Shown here in pieces: positions 40,949 to 45,879 of a stretch of DNA of 45,879 nt (positions are counted from its first letter, which is position 1; each line of letters opens with the position of its first letter). The position numbers and the translations under genes are program-made. The notes below the pieces were generated by a model that saw nothing but the letters and a program-made list of their open reading frames with translations, searched no databases and was not told where the DNA came from. The stretch is from an uncultured Oscillospiraceae bacterium. Its GTDB lineage: Bacteria; Bacillota; Clostridia; Oscillospirales; Acutalibacteraceae. Where the stretch lies: assembly GCA_902478455.1 (NCBI GenBank), contig CABSLJ010000003.1, positions 1-45,879 of the forward strand. The letters run 5' to 3'.

Positions 40949-41731
40949 ATGCAAGAAGTGTCAAGGGAAAATCCTGTACAGATTGCGCCTCTGTTTGAGA
41001 ACTGGGAGGAAACCATGCTTTGGTCCTTTCTGCAGGGAAAAATGGGGCGCGCCTGGCGCGACGGCGAGGGCCGGTCGCTGGCGGCAAAGATTGTGGTGGG
41101 CGATTTCTGCTTTTTTGCCGGCGCGCCCAACCGCGCCCTGGCGGAGCACTTTCCCGTGACCGGCTCCGATTTTCTTCTTCTGGTCCCCAAAGACGACGCC
41201 TGGACCGCGCTGCTCGCCGAGGTTCACCCGCACAGCCTCCGGCTCACGCGCTACGCCACCCGAAAGGAGCCGGACGTTTTTGACGAAAACCGCCTGCGCT
41301 CTTCCCTGTGCGCGCTGCCGAAAGGATATACAATCAGGAGAATCGACAAAGAAATATACCATTCGACGTTTCTCGCATCCTGGTCCCGCGACCTGTGCGG
41401 ACAATTTTCCTCCTACGCCGACTACGAACGGGACGGCCTCGGCTTTGCCGTACTGCACGGCGGCGAGCTCGTGTGCGGCGCATCCTCCTACACGGTGTAT
41501 GACGGCGGAATTGAGATTGAAATCGACACCAGGGAGGATCACCGCCGGAGGGGACTGGCCCGCGCCTGCGCGGCGCGGCTGATCCTCGCCTGTCTTGCCA
41601 AAGGGCTTTACCCCAGCTGGGATGCGGCCAACCCCGCTTCCCTGCATCTGGCGGAGTCGCTCGGCTATCGCTTCGACCGGGAGTACACCGTCTTTGAAGC
41701 GTCTGCGCCCGCCTATGCAGATGGGCGTTGA
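40949..41731 (+). CDS. GNAT-family N-acetyltransferase
   Basis: 260 residues, two-part layout as in the GNAT_acetyltran/ZmaR-like group. The N-terminal half (1-120) is a degenerate GNAT-like domain. The C-terminal half carries the acetyl-CoA site: IEIEIDTREDHRRRGLARAC is the strand plus the RRRGLA pyrophosphate loop, followed by YPSWDAANPASLHLAESLGY, with a conserved WDAANPAS. Substrate unknown; amines or antibiotics are typical. ATG 40949 is chosen because GGAGGG lies 9 bases upstream; an ATG seven codons earlier is at the expected transcription start. Confidence 0.88.
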   Translation: MQEVSRENPVQIAPLFENWEETMLWSFLQGKMGRAWRDGEGRSLAAKIVVGDFCFFAGAPNRALAEHFPVTGSDFLLLVPKDDAWTALLAEVHPHSLRLTRYATRKEPDVFDENRLRSSLCALPKGYTIRRIDKEIYHSTFLASWSRDLCGQFSSYADYERDGLGFAVLHGGELVCGASSYTVYDGGIEIEIDTREDHRRRGLARACAARLILACLAKGLYPSWDAANPASLHLAESLGYRFDREYTVFEASAPAYADGR

Positions 41732-41864
41732 CGGCGGAGCATACGGGGAGGCGGCATCCCGTGCGACCGCCGGAAAGAGCGCGGAAACAGGAGGAGCCGC
41801 CTGCCGCCGCTGTTCTCGGACCAAAAAATCTCCGTAGGTTTTGTTCCGTGCTCCTTCCCGAAAA

Positions 41865-41907
41865 GCGTATCGGGCCGTGTCAAAAGACAAGGCCCGATAC
41901 GCTTTTT
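41865..41907 (+). terminator. Strong bidirectional terminator between GNAT and DUF6440 genes
   Basis: GCGTATCGGGCC-G-TGTC and GACA-A-GGCCCGATACGC (41865-41881, 41886-41902) pair with one internal mismatch, then TTTTT. On the other strand the stem is followed by TTTT. Confidence 0.9.
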
Positions 41908-41942
41908 CTGCATTGCGGCGGCTCTCCCTCTAAAAGACGCCG

Positions 41943-42152
41943 TTATTCCGTTTTGCCAAGAAGGGGCTTCCCCTCTTGATCCACCAGCACCGACATGGCG
42001 GCCGCTCCCGACATAGGACAATGCACCAGATACTGTACACCGGTGACTTTGTCGGTCAATATCTGTGTAAAGGGAACCGCCCTTCCCTCCCGGAAGGTGA
42101 CGACAAACCTCTTTTCCTCTCCATCATGGAGGGTTCCGTCAAACAACGTCAT
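41943..42152 (-). CDS. DUF6440-like small protein
   Basis: 69 residues, soluble. KRFVVTFREGRAVPFTQILT, DKVTGVQYLVHCPMSGA and a closing SVLVDQEGKPLL match the DUF6440 pattern (beta-rich, 'tGVqYL...l.d.dGkpl'). Function unknown. GGGGGAG lies 6-7 bases before ATG 42152; an ATG 20 codons upstream has no ribosome site. It stands in a minus-strand run with the zinc-ribbon and PH-domain genes. Confidence 0.8.
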   Translation of the reverse strand: MTLFDGTLHDGEEKRFVVTFREGRAVPFTQILTDKVTGVQYLVHCPMSGAAAMSVLVDQEGKPLLGKTE

Positions 42153-42253
42153 AAATCGCTCCCCCTTTGTCTTAGCAAAGATGGGCTGAACCGCCACGGC
42201 GGCTTTTCCCATCCCGATTTGCTGGGGCTTTCTCTCTGTCCTGGGACTGCTTT

Positions 42254-42685
42254 TTACCGGTAAGCGCCGCAGCTCTTACAGGAGCGGTCGGCGGCACGGT
42301 TTTTTTCGCCGCATTTGGGGCACGTCCAGGTGTTTCCGGTCACAGAAGCCCTCGTCACAGGCGGCGTTTGAGGCGTTTTATGCACCGGAGCGGGCGTTGG
42401 GGATTTGAAGATAGGACTGGACCTGTCCTCCTCCCCCTTGCTGTGCGTCAGCATGCGCTGCAGCAGCTGATTGGAAAGACTCGCGCTGTCCCGGATGTCC
42501 TGCAGCAGGCTCAGCAACGCGCCGGCCGCAAGGAACAGCAGTCCGGACAAAAAAGCGCCCAGCCAGATATACAGCAGCGCCAGAAAGGATTGAAACGCAA
42601 TCCAATAGACAACGCCGCCGATTCCGCCCACAACAAAAAGAAGAATACCGGCGCCTTTGCATACTTTTCCAATGCTTTCTCCCAT
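42254..42685 (-). CDS. Two-span membrane protein with C-terminal zinc ribbon
   Basis: 143 residues. Two hydrophobic helices (about 10-35 and 38-62), a polar linker rich in Ser/Pro/Thr, and a C-terminal zinc ribbon, WTCPKCGEKNRAADRSCKSCG, with four Cys. Such proteins are common and poorly defined; the ribbon may serve protein contacts. GAGGAG lies about 10 bases before ATG 42685. Longer in-frame starts would add residues that overlap the promoter side of the next gene. Confidence 0.75.
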   Translation of the reverse strand: MGESIGKVCKGAGILLFVVGGIGGVVYWIAFQSFLALLYIWLGAFLSGLLFLAAGALLSLLQDIRDSASLSNQLLQRMLTHSKGEEDRSSPIFKSPTPAPVHKTPQTPPVTRASVTGNTWTCPKCGEKNRAADRSCKSCGAYR

Positions 42686-42769
42686 ACCAAAACCACTCCT
42701 CATTCCGATTTTTGAATCTGGAAATGCACATCGCCAAGTCTGACTATGTGCATACCGATTCCGCAAAGC

Positions 42770-43201
42770 CTATAAAATGGTATCCTCCATATCGCCCGGA
42801 TCATCTCCGTCCTCCACGCCGCCGTCGATCAGCTCGCCGCGGCGCATGCGCAGGCGCAGCTTCTCCTCCTCTACGGCGCCGGAGAGCCGCTCGCGGAATT
42901 CCTGTGAACGCTTGATGTTCTTGATCACAAGCTGAGGATGGGTTTTGTCCTGTGCCTCTACGACCACGCTGCCCAGACCGAAAATCCTCTGGCCCAGGGA
43001 ACGCTTGAGGGTGATGTCCAGCACGCGGTAGAGCAGAATTTCATTTTCCGTGGTGTTTAAGAAGCCCTCCTTTAGGATCAGCTTCTTGTTGTTTAGCGTA
43101 TAGGTGGTAAAGGTCCAGGGCAGGCCGAAAAACAACAGGCGCTTGCGCTCCTTTACCTCAAACTGATCTGCGGCGGGCGACGACTGAACCGTTGCTGCCA
43201 T
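42770..43201 (-). CDS. PH-domain protein (bacterial bPH_2/YdbS-like)
   Basis: 143 residues. A beta-rich region (about 15-105) of the bacterial PH type: LLFFGLPWTFTTYTLNNKKL, ILKEGFLNTTENEILLYRVL, DITLKRSLGQRIFGLGSVVV, with the common I-x-L-Y-R-V-x-D-I stretch. The C-terminal 40 residues are strongly acidic. Unlike YdbS/YdbT there is no membrane helix. It may be a partner of the membrane zinc-ribbon protein encoded downstream. ATG 43201 is preceded by GGGGGAATCCGCC. Confidence 0.85.
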   Translation of the reverse strand: MAATVQSSPAADQFEVKERKRLLFFGLPWTFTTYTLNNKKLILKEGFLNTTENEILLYRVLDITLKRSLGQRIFGLGSVVVEAQDKTHPQLVIKNIKRSQEFRERLSGAVEEEKLRLRMRRGELIDGGVEDGDDPGDMEDTIL

Positions 43202-43240
43202 GGCGGATTCCCCCGTTCTTCATTGATATGGTTTAAGCTA

Positions 43241-43249
43241 AGTATACCA
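43241..43249 (-). promoter_or_regulatory. Extended -10 promoter of the PH-domain gene
   Basis: Minus strand TG-G-TATACT (43249-43241), 40 bases upstream of ATG 43201; the -35 is weak. Confidence 0.55.
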
Positions 43250-43352
43250 CAATTTTACACGGCCGCCAAGCGGAAATGACCTGGACGCGCAGCGCGCGCT
43301 TGTAGCCGGGTGGCAGGAGAAAATGGGAAAATATTTCACGCCTCTATGTGAC

Positions 43353-43465
43353 TGTGAAAAAGCGATTGAGCCTTAGCGCCAAATCAACCGACACTCAAAA
43401 CGCCACATGGTAAAGCCCACGCTTGTCTGTTGCCCCCTGCCCACTTCTTGAGAAGCTTTTTCACA
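43353..43465. repeat. 11-bp inverted repeat in front of the ribbon-helix-helix gene
   Basis: TGTGAAAAAGC at 43353-43363 and its exact inverse GCTTTTTCACA at 43455-43465, 91 bases apart; the right copy is followed at once by CAGAAGTGTGA. The right arm is 26 bases upstream of the -35 box of the gene at 43551. No believable gene lies in 43250-43490, so this is the main structure there. Confidence 0.55.
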
Positions 43466-43490
43466 CAGAAGTGTGATTTCCTTATTTTGC

Positions 43491-43519
43491 TTGACTTTTG
43501 CAAGACGATATTCTAAAAT
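43491..43519 (+). promoter_or_regulatory. Promoter of the ribbon-helix-helix gene
   Basis: TTGACT (43491-43496), 17-base spacer, TAAAAT (43514-43519). Transcription would start near 43526, 25 bases before the ATG. Confidence 0.8.
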
Positions 43520-43550
43520 ATTTTTGTCGGGCAAAAGCGAGGCGATCTTG

Positions 43551-43727
43551 ATGCCCACCAAAAAGCGAGGACGCCCTACAGACAATCCCCGATCCCACAA
43601 GCTGAGCATTCGTCTGAATGACCAAAGCCAGGAAATCCTGGAGCGCTACTGCGCACGGGAATCGGTCAACAAGACGACTGCCATTGAACGGGGCATTGCC
43701 AAACTGGAGGACGAACTCAAAAAATAA
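43551..43727 (+). CDS. Small ribbon-helix-helix DNA-binding protein
   Basis: 58 residues. A basic N-terminal arm (KKRGRPTDNPRSHKL) precedes a ribbon (HKLSIRLND) and two helices (QSQEILERYCARES, NKTTAIERGIAKLEDEL), the CopG/Arc/MetJ layout with an AT-hook-like RGRP. It probably acts as a dimer on operator DNA. GAGGCG lies 8 bases before ATG 43551; the longer open frame runs through the promoter. No toxin gene follows (a terminator comes straight after), so it is not an evident antitoxin. An 11-bp inverted repeat upstream is a candidate operator. Confidence 0.85.
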   Translation: MPTKKRGRPTDNPRSHKLSIRLNDQSQEILERYCARESVNKTTAIERGIAKLEDELKK

Positions 43728-43762
43728 GAGAAGCGGCCTTCATGCGGAGGGCCGCTTCTCTT
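43726..43762. terminator. Bidirectional terminator between RHH and GH4 genes
   Basis: AAGAGAAGCGGCC (43726-43738) pairs with GGCCGCTTCTCTT (43750-43762), 13 bp, 11-base loop. On the minus strand the stem is followed by ATTTTTT; on the plus strand by TGTTATT. It overlaps the stop of the RHH gene. Confidence 0.85.
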
Positions 43763-43764
43763 TG

Positions 43765-45081
43765 TTATTCGTAGTCGGGCAGCCAGTCTTTGTGGGCGGC
43801 GAAGAGATCGTCGCACAGGCTGCGGATGTCGTCGGGCGAGAACTCGGCGGCGGTGTGCGGGTCGAACATGGCGGCGCGGTAAACGTCCTCTTTTTTGCGG
43901 GTGACGGCCGCTTGGATGGTCAGAAGCTGGGTGTTGATCATCAGCCGGTTGGCGGCGGCACACTGCTCGGGCAGAGCGCCCACAAAGCAAGGGTTGACGC
44001 CGTTGCGGTCGATCATGCAGGGGACCTCCACGCACGCCTCGGCGGGCAGATTGGTGATCAGCCCCGTATTGAGCACGTTTCCGTGGACGCGGAAGGGCGC
44101 ATCGGTCTCCATGGCTTCGATGATCCGGACGGCGTATTCCCGGGAGGGCGTGTGGGAGAGTGTGTCGTTCTCGACGAGCTCGCCGCGCATCTTCTTCCAG
44201 TTCTCGATCTGCTCGACGCACCGGCGGGGATATTCGTCCAGTGGGATGTTGTAGCGGTCGATCAGCTCGGGATAGCGCGATTTGATGTACCACATGCTGT
44301 ATTCGGCGCTATGCTCGGAGGATTCGGTGACGTAATAGCCCAGCCGCTGCATCATGTCGAGCCGGACCAGGTCGTTCTGGATGTCGTAGCCGCCGTCGGG
44401 GTCGGCCGCGCGGCGCTTGATCTCCGGATAGAGGTCGTTCCCGGCACGGTCGGCGATGCTCAAAAGCCACGCCTGATGGTTGATGCCGGCGATCTCCCAT
44501 CTGCAGCCGTCTGCGTATTCGTTCATCTTCAGCATGTCGAGCAGGACGGGGACGCACACCTGCACGCTGTGGCACAGGCCGATGGTCTTAACCGGCGTAT
44601 AGCACTGCATGTAGCCCGAAAGGATGCTCATCGGATTGGTGTAATTGAGGAAAAGCGCGTCCGGGCAGAGCTGCTCCATATCCTTCGCAAAATCGTCCAT
44701 CACAGGGATGGTGCGCAGCGCGCGGAAGATGCCGCCGATGCCCAGCGTGTCCCCGATGGTCTGGCGCAGGCCGTACTTCTTGGGGATTTCAAAATCAGTC
44801 ACGGTGCAGGGCTCATAGCCGCCCACCTGAATGCAGTTGACGACGTACTGCGCCCCGTCGAGGGCGGTGCGGCGGTCGGGGAAGGCGTCAATCGTCACGT
44901 CCTTCCGGCCGAGATTGCGCACGATGTGCTCCAGCATCCGCTTGGAATCGTCGAGACGGACGGGGTCGATGTCGTGCAGGGCGATGGATATGTCCTGCAG
45001 GATATCCGAGCAAAGGCAATCCCCCAGGACATTTTTGGCAAAAACGGTGCTGCCCGCACCCAGGAAAGCTATTTTGATCAT
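43765..45081 (-). CDS. GH4-family glycosidase, alpha-galactosidase-like
   Basis: NAD- and Mn-dependent glycosidase working by redox-elimination in the cytoplasm. 438 residues. NAD site GAGSTVF from Gly8, NYTNPM substrate Asn, GLCHSV with the metal ligand Cys170, and GINHQAW with His202. The CHSVQ form and the overall text favour alpha-galactosidase (MelA type) over 6-phospho-glycosidases, but alpha-glucuronidase and others of family 4 remain possible. ATG 45081 with AGAGGTG is the start; a longer frame would run through the promoter. It has its own promoter and palindromic operator. No transporter is adjacent; the UgpC/MsmK-type ATPase 20 kb away could serve an importer for its substrate. Confidence 0.93.
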   Translation of the reverse strand: MIKIAFLGAGSTVFAKNVLGDCLCSDILQDISIALHDIDPVRLDDSKRMLEHIVRNLGRKDVTIDAFPDRRTALDGAQYVVNCIQVGGYEPCTVTDFEIPKKYGLRQTIGDTLGIGGIFRALRTIPVMDDFAKDMEQLCPDALFLNYTNPMSILSGYMQCYTPVKTIGLCHSVQVCVPVLLDMLKMNEYADGCRWEIAGINHQAWLLSIADRAGNDLYPEIKRRAADPDGGYDIQNDLVRLDMMQRLGYYVTESSEHSAEYSMWYIKSRYPELIDRYNIPLDEYPRRCVEQIENWKKMRGELVENDTLSHTPSREYAVRIIEAMETDAPFRVHGNVLNTGLITNLPAEACVEVPCMIDRNGVNPCFVGALPEQCAAANRLMINTQLLTIQAAVTRKKEDVYRAAMFDPHTAAEFSPDDIRSLCDDLFAAHKDWLPDYE

Positions 45082-45111
45082 AAAAGGCACCTCTTTTCTC
45101 CGGTTTGCTCC

Positions 45112-45147
45112 ATTATAATCCAAGGAACCTCCCTTGTCCATGGACAA
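45112..45147 (-). promoter_or_regulatory. Promoter and palindromic operator of the GH4 gene
   Basis: Minus strand: TGGACA (45140-45135), 17-base spacer, TATAAT (45117-45112). The perfect 14-base palindrome TTGTCCATGGACAA (45134-45147) covers the -35, and CAAGG-N6-CCTTG (45121-45136) lies in the spacer. This is the layout of a repressor-controlled promoter. Confidence 0.75.
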
Positions 45148-45244
45148 AAAACATGAACAAAAATGTACGGCGGCCGCCTTCCCTGCCCGGCGGCCGATTG
45201 CTGTGGAAGGAAAAAGGCGGCGGCGCTTCTATCCCTTTGCCCAT

Positions 45245-45879
45245 TCATGCCTTTCCGGCGTCGTCCTCCGGTTCCTCCCGTTCCAGCCGTTTGGTCAGCA
45301 GCCGCCGCACGGCCTCCGGGTCGGTTCCCCGGCCGGCCGACCGCATGACCTGGCCGACCAAAAAATTCAGGGCGTTTTTCTTTCCCCGGCGGTAATCCTG
45401 GACGGACGCCCCGTGCTCGCACAGCGCCTTTTCCACCGCCTGTGCGAGGCCGGTCTCCTCCCGCAGGAGGAGGTCCCTCTCCCGCGCGAGGACAAGCGGA
45501 TCTCGGTCCTCGAATACCGCCTCCCACAGGAGCCCCTTCGCATCCTGACGGGCGAGTTTTTTTTGCCGCGTCAGCGCAATCAGCTCCCCAAGCCTGCGGC
45601 CGGACGGCGCGGCGCTCTCCAGAGTAAGCCCTCGCTCTGAAAGCAGCGCGGCTACATCCCCCAAAACCCACGCGGCGGCCTGCCCCGCCTCACCGCAGCA
45701 TACGGCCGCCTCCTCAAAAAATCGGCCCGACCGCGCCGATTCGGCCAGCCGTGCGGCCTGCTGCGAAGGCAGGCCGTACTCCCGCTCATAGCGCAGGCGC
45801 TGCGCCTCGGGCAGCTCGGGCAGCGAGGCCCGAAGCGTTTCTATGTAGGCGGAGTCGAGAAGGACCTGTCTCTTATACA
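45245..45879 (-). CDS. gatB: Asp/Glu-tRNA amidotransferase subunit GatB, C-terminal part
   Basis: Subunit of GatCAB that converts Asp-tRNA-Asn or Glu-tRNA-Gln to the amide form. Only about the last 210 residues are in view, reaching the window edge; the N-terminus lies outside. Visible are the helical domain (LPSQQAARLAESARSGRFFE) and the tail GatB/YqeY domain with the RRGKKNALNFLVGQVMR motif typical of GatB, just before the end. The four codons at the window edge (translating as YKRQ) come from adapter-like bases, not from the gene. No terminator is evident downstream; about 100 bases separate it from the GH4 promoter region. Confidence 0.93.
   Translation of the reverse strand, partial: YKRQVLLDSAYIETLRASLPELPEAQRLRYEREYGLPSQQAARLAESARSGRFFEEAAVCCGEAGQAAAWVLGDVAALLSERGLTLESAAPSGRRLGELIALTRQKKLARQDAKGLLWEAVFEDRDPLVLARERDLLLREETGLAQAVEKALCEHGASVQDYRRGKKNALNFLVGQVMRSAGRGTDPEAVRRLLTKRLEREEPEDDAGKA
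45866..45879. other. Transposase mosaic-end (Nextera-type) adapter remnant at window edge
   Basis: The last 14 bases, CTGTCTCTTATACA, are identical to the start of the Nextera/Tn5 mosaic-end adapter (CTGTCTCTTATACACATCT). They lie inside the gatB frame, where they are not expected to encode its conserved sequence, so they are most simply untrimmed library adapter at a contig end. Confidence 0.9.

Noticed and set aside
43373..43609. 78-codon minus-strand frame upstream of the ribbon-helix-helix gene
   Set aside because: No ribosome site, overlaps the promoter and start of the real gene, and no recognisable features.
43618..45156. 512-codon plus-strand frame opposite the GH4 gene
   Set aside because: Antisense shadow produced by GC-rich third positions; it also starts inside the ribbon-helix-helix gene in another frame.
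1..45879. CRISPR arrays, tRNA/rRNA genes, insertion sequences
   Set aside because: No regularly spaced repeats, no tRNA-like cloverleaf ends or rRNA text, and no transposase frame were seen.

Overview
The window looks like a piece of chromosome from a GC-rich, anaerobic, spore-forming Firmicute of the Clostridia, probably near the Oscillospiraceae/Ruminococcaceae. This is inferred from a complete Rnf complex (rnfCDGEAB), spoVAC-spoVAD, gene content such as DUF3048 and DUF4830 proteins, and vegetative promoters close to TTGACA-17-TATAAT. It is not proven from sequence alone. The right edge ends in 14 bases identical to a transposase (Nextera-type) mosaic end, so the window probably ends at a contig end.

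Bases 1 to about 12,660 are the end of an integrative conjugative element. All its genes are on the minus strand. In transcription order they are: two cytoplasmic, probably regulatory proteins; a promoter with a structured leader; a VirB2-like small membrane protein; a VirB6/TrbL-like channel protein; a Gly-rich exported protein; a membrane-anchored C39-like peptidase; a PrgI-VirB4 fusion ATPase; DUF5697 and DUF6100 proteins; a winged-helix protein; and a VirD4-like coupling ATPase cut by the window edge. Relaxase, integrase and the other element end are not in view. The element ends just downstream of an intact lysS, at helically phased TGGCGTA repeats.

From 12.7 to 26 kb is a core region mostly on the minus strand: lysS, greA, an SDR oxidoreductase (plus strand), a division/cell-wall operon (ftsE-ftsX-M23 hydrolase-S41 protein), a CdaR-type regulator, a UgpC/MsmK-type sugar ABC ATPase, a pseudouridine synthase, a DUF4830 protein and TspO. 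The S41 protein has lost all three catalytic residues at exactly the family spacing and is predicted to be a pseudoprotease paired with an M23 hydrolase that still has its metal ligands.

From 26.2 to 33.8 kb is a plus-strand respiratory cluster: apbE, a NusG-domain-II protein, a Gx-transporter-like protein and rnfCDGEAB, closed by a 17-bp-stem terminator. ApbE can attach FMN to the threonines visible in RnfG and RnfD, so the enzyme and its substrates are encoded together.

From 33.9 to 45.9 kb there is a mix of small units: DUF3048 lipoprotein, inorganic pyrophosphatase, an unrecognised exported protein, dapA, a stand-alone FakA-middle-domain-like protein, spoVAC-spoVAD without spoVAE, a GNAT acetyltransferase, three small minus-strand proteins (DUF6440, zinc-ribbon, PH domain), a 58-residue ribbon-helix-helix protein, a GH4 glycosidase with a palindromic operator, and the C-terminal part of gatB. 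I saw no rRNA, tRNA, CRISPR array or insertion sequence.
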